Assembly: GCA_902810695.1 (NCBI GenBank)
Contig: CADDYV010000015.1
Span: 1 to 64,000 of the forward strand
Source: Actinomycetota bacterium
GTDB lineage: Bacteria; Actinomycetota; Rubrobacteria; Rubrobacterales; Rubrobacteraceae
Reading direction: 5' to 3'
Length of the DNA: 64,000 nt
Shown here: positions 56,823 to 64,000 of the stretch, piece by piece
Numbering within the stretch: the first letter of the stretch is position 1
Layout of the letters: every line of letters begins with the position of its first letter
The notes under the pieces: generated by a model
The model's input: only the letters and a program-made list of their open reading frames with translations
What the model was told of the DNA's origin: nothing
Databases searched by the model: none
Translations under genes and position numbers: made by a program

Positions 56823-57446
56823 ATGGGAAGGTTTCTGGATCCAGACTCTCCCCTGCGGCAGCACTACGAGGCGGTGGCAAAAAACCTCTTCTCTTCGCTC
56901 GATGGGCGTTCGGGTAGCGTAGTCGTAACCGCTCCGGAGCAAGGCACCGGACGCTCCAGCGTATGCTTCGGAATCGCCGGAGCCGCAGCCGGTATGGGCC
57001 GTCGGGTCGCGATCGTGGACTGCAACCTGCGCCGTCCTCATCTGCATAACCTGCTCGGAGAACCCAACTTCATAGGGCTCACAAGCGCCCTGGAAGGAGA
57101 AAAACCCCTGGAGCATTACGGGCACGAGATTCTGCCGGGGCTCCTTACGGTCCCCACCGGCCCCACACCCGCCGGTTCTGACAGTCTCCTGGAATCTGAT
57201 AAATTCATCGAGGTCATACACAGGCTGCAGAAGGAGCGGGACCTGGTACTCCTGGATGCTCCGGTGGTAGACAAGCTACTGGATTCTTGGGCGCTAGCGG
57301 GGGCTTTCGATGGGATCCTTCTCATCGTACACGCCTCCCACACGCCCAAGAACCTCGCCCGCGAAGCTACCGAAAACCTGGCCGAGATCGGAGCTAACCT
57401 GCTCGGCGTAGTGCTCAACGGATATACCGAAAACCCAGAGTCTTGA
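56823..57446 (+). CDS. CpsD/BY-kinase-like ATPase with altered P-loop
   Basis: The layout is of a bacterial tyrosine-kinase ATPase: Walker A region TAPEQGTGRSS (41-46), Walker A' IVDCNLRRP (64-72) and Walker B LVLLDAPVVD (about 143). The P-loop lysine of GxGKS is Arg44, and no tyrosine-rich C-terminal tail exists, so autophosphorylation is doubtful. It probably acts as a regulatory ATPase partner of the Wzz-like protein. Length 207 is near the CpsD norm of 230. Confidence 0.78.
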   Translation: MGRFLDPDSPLRQHYEAVAKNLFSSLDGRSGSVVVTAPEQGTGRSSVCFGIAGAAAGMGRRVAIVDCNLRRPHLHNLLGEPNFIGLTSALEGEKPLEHYGHEILPGLLTVPTGPTPAGSDSLLESDKFIEVIHRLQKERDLVLLDAPVVDKLLDSWALAGAFDGILLIVHASHTPKNLAREATENLAEIGANLLGVVLNGYTENPES

Positions 57447-57453
57447 GCATAAG

Positions 57454-59040
57454 ATGAACGATAAGCTAGCGCAGACAAACACCGAAGAGACACCTCCGCA
57501 GCAGAAAGAATCGCGCCCGAGAAGGCGACTCATGATCTTCAAGTCTATCGTGCTGCTCGCGCTCCTGAGCGCAACCGGTTACGGGATGGTGGATCAGGGT
57601 CTCTATAACGAGCAGCTCTGGCTGCCGGTCGCCGCCGTGATACTGGGGCTCCTGGTCATTACGCTGTTTGTCTCCGATTACTTCCGCGACACCCCCACGG
57701 CGGGATGGGTGCTGGTCGGCCTCATGTCGGCGCTCGTCGCGATCAAAGGTCTCTCCATGACCTGGACTCTGAGCAACATCCTCACCATCGAGGAGCTGAT
57801 ACGTTCGGCGATGTATCTGACGACTTTCCTTCTGGTGCTGGGGGCTCTTTCCGCCAGATGGCAGGCAGGACCGCTCATGGATCTCGCCGCACTTACGGTC
57901 GTCCCGGTCTGCGGCTATGGGCTGTTGCAGAAAGTGAGTCCCATTAAACACCCGGTAACTTCCTTCGGCGGCGTGCGGGTGGACTCCACGCTGGGGTACG
58001 CCAATACTACGGCCGTGGTGCTCGGAATGGGGGCACTCCTGCTGCTGGCGCGGATGACTCAGGTAAGAAACGCCGTTGTGCGGGGGGTATACGCGGTACT
58101 TACTCTGGCTTTTCTTACCACACTCTACCTGACGGTCTCCCGCGGCGGACTCGCCTCCACGGTCATAGGGATCGTGGTTCTCTTCATCCTGACCGGAAAG
58201 AGGTTGCAGACGCTGGCTAATCTGGTCCTCCTCGCTATACCGGGATTCTGGCTCCTCTGGCAGATACAGAACACCAGGGGATTGCTGGAGTCCGTGCCGG
58301 ATCAGCAGAAACTCCAGGCTGGGGCAACCTTCCGCACCGACCTCCTGATAGCCCTGGCAGCGGCCTTCGTGCTGCAGGCCGGATATGCCCTCCTCGCCAA
58401 CCGCCACGAACTCACGCCCAAAGCCCGCCGGACGGTTGGCATTATAGCCGCAGCCTGCGTGGTACTGCTCTTCGCCGCAGGCGCAGGAGCGGCGGCAGTC
58501 AAATACGGGGGAATAGGGCAGTTATACAGCGCAGCCGCCAATAACCCGGACAACACGGCCAACGTAACGCAGAGGCTCACCTCGGCGAGCATAGGTTTCA
58601 GGAAAGACTACTGGAAGGTTGCCTGGGAAGAGTGGCAGCGGCGGCCCCTGCGAGGTACCGGAGCCGGAACCTTCCAGCTTACCTGGCTCAAGTACCGCCC
58701 GACCTACACCGGCGTCAAACAGGTCCACAACGTCTACCTGGAGCAGGGAACGGAGACCGGCGTCTTCGCGTTTCTGGCCCTTACCGGTTTCGCTGTGCTC
58801 CTCGTCGCCTACACCGCGAGGGCCGCGTGGCGAGCAAGCCCCCAGGGAGACAGAAGGCTTTTTCTGGCGGGGCTGGTCGCAGTGGCGGTAACCTACCTCA
58901 TCTCTTCGATCTTCGAGTGGCACTGGTATCTGCCGCCCTCTACCCTGCTCTTTTTTATCCTTGCTGGCGCAGCCGCAAAGCTCGCCTCCAAAACCGCGTG
59001 GGACCCCACCGCCGAAGAGGCCCATCAAAAGCCGGAGTAG
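57454..59040 (+). CDS. O-antigen ligase/polymerase-like membrane protein
   Basis: A 528-residue protein with about eleven or twelve hydrophobic helices. It has a Wzy_C-type region: TVSRGGLAS and, after a large extracellular loop with GTGAGTFQLTW and VHNVYLEQGTETGVFAFL, the conserved His of the family. Such proteins ligate or polymerise lipid-linked polysaccharide at the outer membrane face. The N-terminal Lys/Arg/Gln-rich stretch is cytosolic. It belongs to the EPS operon, with seven bases between it and the ATPase gene. Confidence 0.86.
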   Translation: MNDKLAQTNTEETPPQQKESRPRRRLMIFKSIVLLALLSATGYGMVDQGLYNEQLWLPVAAVILGLLVITLFVSDYFRDTPTAGWVLVGLMSALVAIKGLSMTWTLSNILTIEELIRSAMYLTTFLLVLGALSARWQAGPLMDLAALTVVPVCGYGLLQKVSPIKHPVTSFGGVRVDSTLGYANTTAVVLGMGALLLLARMTQVRNAVVRGVYAVLTLAFLTTLYLTVSRGGLASTVIGIVVLFILTGKRLQTLANLVLLAIPGFWLLWQIQNTRGLLESVPDQQKLQAGATFRTDLLIALAAAFVLQAGYALLANRHELTPKARRTVGIIAAACVVLLFAAGAGAAAVKYGGIGQLYSAAANNPDNTANVTQRLTSASIGFRKDYWKVAWEEWQRRPLRGTGAGTFQLTWLKYRPTYTGVKQVHNVYLEQGTETGVFAFLALTGFAVLLVAYTARAAWRASPQGDRRLFLAGLVAVAVTYLISSIFEWHWYLPPSTLLFFILAGAAAKLASKTAWDPTAEEAHQKPE

Positions 59041-59059
59041 CTTTCGGCCTGTAAACGAG

Positions 59060-60037
59060 ATGCGGCATTCCCGTAGATCTCCGCAGGCAGCACGCATCAC
59101 CAGAGAGCGGCTTATGGGCGGCCTCTACCTGGACATAAACCGGGATCACAGAAACACCGTTTTTCTCGCGGGAAGCGGGCGCAGTGGGACCACCTGGGTC
59201 TCGGATGTTATCAACTACAAAAACGACTACCGGCTCATCTTCGAACCGTTCAACCCGAACAAGGTGCAAACCTGTAAGGACTTCAAGTCCAAGCAGTACC
59301 TGAGAGCGGACGACCGCCGAAAAGAGTTTCTCGAACCGGCAAAGAAGATCGTCTCTGGTGCTATAAGGAATCGCTGGACCGACCGCTTCCACAAGACGTT
59401 TCTGGCGCGGCGGCGTTTGATCAAGGACATAAGGGCCAACCTTCTGCTGCGCTGGCTACACGCCAACTTCCCGGAGATGCCGATCGTACTCCTGCTCAGG
59501 CATCCATACCCCGTCGTCGAATCCAGGCTCAGAATGGACTGGCGCGACAACCTGGCGGAGACGATGTCCCAAAAAGAGCTGATAGAAGACTTCCTGCTGC
59601 CGTTCGAAGAAGAAATCCGACGAGCCAGAACACCCTTCGAGCGGCACGTGTTCCTCTGGTGCATAGACAACTACGTCCCCTTGAGGCAGTTCGGGCCCGG
59701 CGAGATCCAGCCAGTCTTCTACGAAAATCTGCTCGCTCACCCCGAAGACGAACTCGACCGCCTGTTCTCGTTTCTGGGCGCGGACTTCGACGAGCGCGTA
59801 TACCGCAAGATGCAACAACCTTCCGTCCTGAGCAACAAGGTCTCCGGTAACAGGACACCGGACGACTGGCGGCGCTCGGCAGGCATCCCGCGACTCAAGA
59901 GAACCATCGAGATCCTCAGCCTCTTCGGGCTCGACGCCATCTACGGCGAAGGTCCCATGCCCAACGCCGGAGCCGTGTGGAATCTGGCAAAAGCGGGGGA
60001 GCGGAAAGACGGAGTTTCGGACGATGGCAACCGGTAG
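59060..60037 (+). CDS. Sulfotransferase family protein
   Basis: The 5'-PAPS-binding loop FLAGSGRSGTTWVS (about 35-48) and the 3'-phosphate-binding segment LLLRHPYPVVESRL (about 140) are characteristic of sulfotransferases. Length 325 from the chosen ATG at 59060. In this context it probably sulfates a sugar of the exopolysaccharide. ATG at 59114 is a later alternative. It overlaps the following glycosyltransferase gene by 14 bases. Confidence 0.86.
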   Translation: MRHSRRSPQAARITRERLMGGLYLDINRDHRNTVFLAGSGRSGTTWVSDVINYKNDYRLIFEPFNPNKVQTCKDFKSKQYLRADDRRKEFLEPAKKIVSGAIRNRWTDRFHKTFLARRRLIKDIRANLLLRWLHANFPEMPIVLLLRHPYPVVESRLRMDWRDNLAETMSQKELIEDFLLPFEEEIRRARTPFERHVFLWCIDNYVPLRQFGPGEIQPVFYENLLAHPEDELDRLFSFLGADFDERVYRKMQQPSVLSNKVSGNRTPDDWRRSAGIPRLKRTIEILSLFGLDAIYGEGPMPNAGAVWNLAKAGERKDGVSDDGNR

Positions 60038-61163
60038 TTCCCGGCGTCCGGCGGTGATAATGCTCTCCGGAGTACGGTGGGATTTCCTCTGGCAGCGGCA
60101 CCAGAGCCTCGCCACCTGCTTCGCGCACGCCGGTTACCCCACGGTCTTCGTCGAGACCACCGGCCTCTCCAACCCAAATCTGGATGCAGCCACGCTTCGC
60201 AAGATCGCCCGCAGAGTTCGCCACAGGAACCAGAGCAGAGAAGCGCAACAAGCACCGAACCTCACCGTGTACTCGCCCCTCACGCTCCCGCCCACGTACG
60301 AATTCTCCCGGCGGTTGAACGAGGCGGTCTTTATACCGCGGATGGTCCGGGATCTCCTGAAGATAACCGGGCCTGAACCGGTGGTCGTTGCCTACCCGCC
60401 AACCCGGACGACGCTGGATGTGATATCCAGCCTCCGCCCCCGGCTCGTGCTCTACGACTGCTCTGATGACTACGAAAGCTTTCCGGGAGTACCGCGAGAC
60501 ATAGCCAGGACCGAGCGCGAGCTCCTCGATCGGGCAGATCTGGTCTGCTGCACCTCCACGTCTCTGCTGGAAAAGCTGAAAACCACAAGACCAGATGCCT
60601 TTCTGAGCGGGCCGGGTGTTGATTACGAAAGCTTTGCCCCTTTGCAGCGTGAACCTGCCGGCAAAGTCCGCACCGTCTGTTTTTTCGGGGATTTGAGCGA
60701 AGAGCGCCTGGACTTCAGGATCATAAGAGCCGTCGCCGCAGCAGGCTTCGCGGTACGGCTCATAGGTAGCGTAGGCCGGTCCGGCAGGCGCTTGCTGAAA
60801 ACGCCCGGCATGGATTACCGGGGAGAGGTTTCTCACGCCGATCTACCCTCCGCCCTCAAGGGTGTAGACGCCCTCACACTCCCCTACCGGCTGAACAAGC
60901 TCACCCGCAGCATCTCGCCCGCCAAGACCTACGAGTGTCTGGCTACGGGCAAACCCGTTGTGGCATCTCCGCTTCCCGCGATGGTCGAGCTACGTGAGCA
61001 CGTATATCTTGCGGAGAAGCCGGAAGATTTCGTGAATATCCTGCGAAATCTCCAGGAGTTTGAAACCAGGGAGAAGATGCGCGCCCGGGTCGAGCTCGCC
61101 CGCCAGAATTCCTGGGCGGAGCGTTTCAGGGAGCTGGAGGAGGCGTTGTGGCGCAAGATGTAG
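60024..61163 (+). CDS. Glycosyltransferase (GT-B, family 1/4-like)
   Basis: A 379-residue GT-B protein. The N-terminal half has VRWDFLWQRHQSLATCFA and LVLYDCSDDYESFPG, typical of the TuaH-like or epsilon-type group of glycosyltransferases. The C-terminal half has the family-1 motif SISPAKTYECLATGKPVVAS with the nucleotide-sugar-binding Glu. It transfers a sugar to the growing EPS repeat. It overlaps its neighbours at both ends, showing strict co-translation. Confidence 0.88.
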   Translation: MATGSSRRPAVIMLSGVRWDFLWQRHQSLATCFAHAGYPTVFVETTGLSNPNLDAATLRKIARRVRHRNQSREAQQAPNLTVYSPLTLPPTYEFSRRLNEAVFIPRMVRDLLKITGPEPVVVAYPPTRTTLDVISSLRPRLVLYDCSDDYESFPGVPRDIARTERELLDRADLVCCTSTSLLEKLKTTRPDAFLSGPGVDYESFAPLQREPAGKVRTVCFFGDLSEERLDFRIIRAVAAAGFAVRLIGSVGRSGRRLLKTPGMDYRGEVSHADLPSALKGVDALTLPYRLNKLTRSISPAKTYECLATGKPVVASPLPAMVELREHVYLAEKPEDFVNILRNLQEFETREKMRARVELARQNSWAERFRELEEALWRKM

Positions 61164-61915
61164 GCAGGGTCAACGTGCTCGGGGTCGGCGTGGACCCGGT
61201 AACGAGAGAGGATCTCCACGAGAGGATCAGAAATTTCGTCCGCGCGGGCGAACACGCTCTCGTGCTCAACGTCAACGTCCATTGCCTCAACCTCTGCCAT
61301 CGGGACCCGGTGTTGCGGAATTTCTTTAACAGCGCCGATGTAGTCTTCTGCGATGGAGCGGGGGTGATGCTCGCGGCCAGGCTCCTGGGAAGGCGGATAC
61401 CGGAGAGGATAACCTACGCCGATTGGATCTGGCAGCTCTCGGACTTCGTCGCGAGGGAGGGTTTGTCCTTCTACTTCCTCGGTGCCCGGCCTGGCGTCGC
61501 CGAGGAAGCCGCGCGCAGGCTCAAGATCAGATTCCCGAATCTCAAAGTCGCGGGCATTCACCACGGCTACTTCGACCACAGCCCAGGAAGTCCAGAGAAC
61601 GAGGCCATCATAAAGGAGATCAACGCTGCCTCCCCCAACATTCTCCTACTCGGCTTCGGGATGCCCCTCCAGGAGCGCTGGTTGATGGAGAACTGGACCA
61701 GGATAGACGCCCGCGTCGCCCTGACCGGTGGTGCCGTCTTCGACTACGCCTCCGGGACCACGCGCCGGGGTCCGCGCCTGCTCACGGAGAACGGCTTCGA
61801 GTGGCTGGCGCGTCTTGCCATCGAACCATGCCGTCTCTGGAGACGATACCTCATGGGCAACCCACTTTTTCTGGCGCGCGTCCTCAAGCAGTGTGTAAAA
61901 ACAAAAGTCAGGTAG
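61148..61915 (+). CDS. WecG/TagA/CpsF family glycosyltransferase
   Basis: The GT26 signature is present: VLNVNVHCLNLCHRDPVLRN near the N-terminus, ADVVFCDGAGVMLAARLLG (catalytic Asp), and FGMPLQERWLMEN. These enzymes add N-acetylmannosamine or similar sugar to undecaprenyl-linked GlcNAc or another lipid intermediate. The GTG start overlaps the upstream gene by 16 bases. Length 255 is normal. Confidence 0.92.
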   Translation: MAQDVGRVNVLGVGVDPVTREDLHERIRNFVRAGEHALVLNVNVHCLNLCHRDPVLRNFFNSADVVFCDGAGVMLAARLLGRRIPERITYADWIWQLSDFVAREGLSFYFLGARPGVAEEAARRLKIRFPNLKVAGIHHGYFDHSPGSPENEAIIKEINAASPNILLLGFGMPLQERWLMENWTRIDARVALTGGAVFDYASGTTRRGPRLLTENGFEWLARLAIEPCRLWRRYLMGNPLFLARVLKQCVKTKVR

Positions 61916-61963
61916 ACAAGGGAACAAGCAGTGGGGTACACTTCTTATTATGAGGGGGAGTTC

Positions 61964-63205
61964 TTGTTGATCTGGTCGAGAAAAGCTCTATGCGGAGGAT
62001 TATTGCTGGTAGCCTGCCTGCTGGTTTCCGCCTCCGGCGCGTCCGCCGCTGCGAGCAAGGATCATCCGTACATAGCTTTCAAACGCGTTGAAACCTACAA
62101 GGCCTTCTCCGCTGGCGAGAAAGACGCCGTAACCGTCGGACGAAACCAGCAAGGGCCGGTGGTAAAGCTCGGCTCGTCTCCGCACCAGGGTACGGACAAC
62201 AGCGGTAAATATAACGGCGGTCGGTACTACTGGGGCAGCCTCACCTCGCCGGTCTACCGACCCAATGTCGCTTTCGACACCCTCAACCCTTCGTGGAACG
62301 CCGCAACGCCGGACGGAACGTGGCTGCAGATGCAGGTCCGTGTAAGATCCCACGGAAAGTGGACCCGGTGGTTCAACCTCGGGATCTGGGCGAAAGGAAC
62401 GACGGCCATAAAGCGCCACAGCGTGAACGGCCAGAAAGAGAGCGGCTGGCAGGTTGCAACCGACACCCTGCAGAGCGGGGGAAACGCATCAGCCAGGGCC
62501 TACCAGTACCGACTCACGCTCTTCACCGAGAAAAAGGGACTCTCTCCCGGAGTGCGGGCGCTGTTCTTCACCGCCTCGAACTCCCACCGCAACGGGGATT
62601 CCCTGGGAGTTAAAGCAGACAAAGCGCTGTGGGGAGAGGACCTCGCCGTCCCGAGGCGTTCGCAGATGATCTACCCCAACGGAGGCGAGGTGTGGTGCAG
62701 CCCGACCTCGCTCTCGATGGTCATGGCCTACTGGGCCCAGAAAACCGGAGATAACAGCCTGGACCAGCCTGTGCCCAAGGTCGCCCACGGAACCTACGAC
62801 TACGTTTACCAGGGAAATGGCAACTGGCCTTTCAACACCGGCTATGCAGCATCATACGGGCTCAAGGCCTCGGTCAACAAGTTCAGTTCGATCAGCCAGG
62901 TGGAGCGTTGGGTCCACGCCGGCGTCCCGGTTGTCGCAAGCGTGGCCTGGAACAAGGGCGAACTCGACAACGCGCCTATCCCGTACACCGCGGGACACCT
63001 GCTCGTGATCCGGGGCTTCACCAAATCAGGGGATGTGATCGTCAACGACCCGGCGGCCAAGAATGACTCCGGGGTGAGGCGGGTATACAAGCGGGATCAG
63101 TTCCACAAAGTCTGGTTCAAGACCGGCTCCGGCGGCATCGCCTATCTCGTCTACCCGCAGAACTGGCGCATCCCCAGCCACACCTACGCCCACGGAAGCT
63201 GGTAG
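61964..63205 (+). CDS. Secreted C39-like cysteine peptidase family protein
   Basis: After a signal peptide (LLLVACLLVSASGASA) comes a beta-rich N-terminal domain with tryptophan-rich repeats (about 40-220). The C-terminal domain holds GEVWCSPTSLSMVMAYW (catalytic Cys near residue 245), TAGHLLVIRGF (His near 353) and VNDPAA, the triad of peptidase_C39_2-like proteins. It may trim a peptide or sugar-bearing protein at the surface. TATTAT near 61947 and GGGGGAG just before the TTG at 61964 support this start; a GTG at 61931 is possible. Confidence 0.82.
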   Translation: MLIWSRKALCGGLLLVACLLVSASGASAAASKDHPYIAFKRVETYKAFSAGEKDAVTVGRNQQGPVVKLGSSPHQGTDNSGKYNGGRYYWGSLTSPVYRPNVAFDTLNPSWNAATPDGTWLQMQVRVRSHGKWTRWFNLGIWAKGTTAIKRHSVNGQKESGWQVATDTLQSGGNASARAYQYRLTLFTEKKGLSPGVRALFFTASNSHRNGDSLGVKADKALWGEDLAVPRRSQMIYPNGGEVWCSPTSLSMVMAYWAQKTGDNSLDQPVPKVAHGTYDYVYQGNGNWPFNTGYAASYGLKASVNKFSSISQVERWVHAGVPVVASVAWNKGELDNAPIPYTAGHLLVIRGFTKSGDVIVNDPAAKNDSGVRRVYKRDQFHKVWFKTGSGGIAYLVYPQNWRIPSHTYAHGSW

Positions 63206-63261
63206 GACCACTTCTCTTCGCGCAAGCGGTATACTGCATTCCGGAAGGAATCGCGGGCGCC

Positions 63262-64000
63262 ATGAGAGAAGTATTCAAAAGCTTCGTAAACGCTGGAACC
63301 TTGCGCCGCTCGGCGAGCATCGCGGTGCTGCTGGGCATAGACGCATCGGCGATGGTCGCGGGACTCCTGGGTGCGGAGTACCTCTCGAACGGAGGGCACC
63401 TCGGCGACCCATTACACCTGGTGCCTGTTCTGCTCGCGATCTGGGTTCTCATCTTCGCCGCCCGTCATCTCTACGACAAGGCTAGGTCCAGGAGAAATCC
63501 CGGCGCGCTGCTCGGAGCCGCGTTTCTCTGGGCGATACTTGCTGTAGCGGGGTCAGAGATCTACCCCGGAAGCGGACTGTCGCCGGTTGAGGCCGCGGTT
63601 GCCGCCGTGTTCGCCACGATCATCTGCGGCGCTCTGCGGTTCCTCTATGAGCGAGGCGTAGACTTCGTCTACCGCAAGGGCATAGGACTCGTCCCGACTA
63701 TCATAGTCGGCGACGAGGAGAAGCGGGAGCGGGTACGACGGATGATGGAGTTTGCTCCCGGAGCGTACGTCGCCGTTGGCGAGGTGAATGTAAGCGGCGA
63801 CGGCGTTGACCTGGCCGCACTCAGAAAAACGCTGGACGAGACCGCCGCCAGCAGGGTTATTCTCGCCGGTGCCGGACAATTCTCGGATGAGAAGCTGCTG
63901 GAGCTTCTCGAATCCGTGCGGTTGCGGGGGGTGCAGATGCGCGTGGTGCCGGATGCCCTCAGCCTGATGCGGGGACACCCGGTCATCTCCGATAGTATGG
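63262..64000 (+). CDS. Priming sugar transferase, N-terminal part (cut at window edge)
   Basis: An open frame from ATG 63262 runs off the right edge after 246 codons without a stop. It has four or five membrane helices at about 15-125, followed by a Rossmann-like domain (VPTIIVGDEEKRERVRR, then VPDALSLM), the CoA_binding_3/Wbap-type N-terminal domain. Its missing C-terminus should be the bacterial sugar transferase that loads the first sugar on undecaprenyl phosphate. It is the last visible gene of the EPS cluster. Confidence 0.85.
   Translation, partial: MREVFKSFVNAGTLRRSASIAVLLGIDASAMVAGLLGAEYLSNGGHLGDPLHLVPVLLAIWVLIFAARHLYDKARSRRNPGALLGAAFLWAILAVAGSEIYPGSGLSPVEAAVAAVFATIICGALRFLYERGVDFVYRKGIGLVPTIIVGDEEKRERVRRMMEFAPGAYVAVGEVNVSGDGVDLAALRKTLDETAASRVILAGAGQFSDEKLLELLESVRLRGVQMRVVPDALSLMRGHPVISDSM

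Overview
The window is a 64 kb piece of a GC-rich bacterial chromosome. Three things point to a deep-branching actinobacterium, most likely Rubrobacter or a relative. There are actinobacterial families (a MarP-type protease, an F420-type LLM oxidoreductase, a YbdK/EgtA-like ligase). The SRP RNA is of the large bacterial type. Several -10 boxes sit almost on the start codon, suggesting leaderless mRNAs. This assignment is inference, because no rRNA is present. Most genes are ordinary chromosomal genes in short, tightly overlapping operons. Only the first 2 kb looks like a decayed integration site.

Layout. 1-2.1 kb: an AT-rich spacer, tRNA-Arg(CCU), remnants of a tyrosine recombinase and a zinc-ribbon gene, and small unknown genes. 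2.2-10.5 kb: an orphan Mod-like DNA methyltransferase, a glutamate-cysteine-ligase-like enzyme, an operon of a SufR-like regulator, a VOC protein and a flavoprotein, then birA, GNAT, DedA and LtrA genes. 10.8-15.2 kb: a GAF histidine kinase with its LuxR-type regulator, SDR, QueA-like and VOC genes. 15.2-20.7 kb (minus): a replication and repair operon dnaX-ybaB-recR-MrfA-like helicase-LOG-like protein. 20.7-26.5 kb: a TetR/flavin monooxygenase pair with a clear operator, an rpiB-like gene, the SRP RNA plus a stray copy of its domain IV, SDR, EamA and LLM genes. 26.7-31.4 kb: tRNA-Ser(GGA), a lipoprotein, a secreted GH16 enzyme behind a class I cyclic-di-GMP riboswitch, DUF192-AlaX-PHP and a Ca2+/H+ exchanger.

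31.5-35.2 kb holds an unusual redox and stress cluster: a 2Fe-2S ferredoxin, a 768-residue fusion of two UspA domains with three PCP_red-like and two rubredoxin-like modules, and a divergent di-iron beta-lactamase-fold protein. The divergent promoter region contains perfect palindromes. 35.3-38.8 kb is a TetR-controlled ABC exporter with an FAD monooxygenase. 38.9-41.9 kb carries a TM2 protein, marP and rlmN. 41.9-51.7 kb (minus) is a DNA double-strand-break end-processing cluster, SbcC-SbcD-ASCH-HerA-like-NurA-like, arranged like the archaeal Rad50-Mre11-HerA-NurA operon; its sbcD has no ATG, GTG or TTG upstream of the catalytic motif.

51.8-55.2 kb contains membrane and surface proteins: a CAP-domain protein and two tandem LPNTG proteins. 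From 55.3 kb to the right edge runs one exopolysaccharide cluster: TPR, Wzz-like, CpsD-like ATPase with an altered P-loop, O-antigen-ligase-like, sulfotransferase, two glycosyltransferases, a C39-like protein and a truncated priming transferase. Surface polysaccharide is a recurrent theme, with the EPS cluster, the c-di-GMP-controlled glycanase and the LPNTG proteins.
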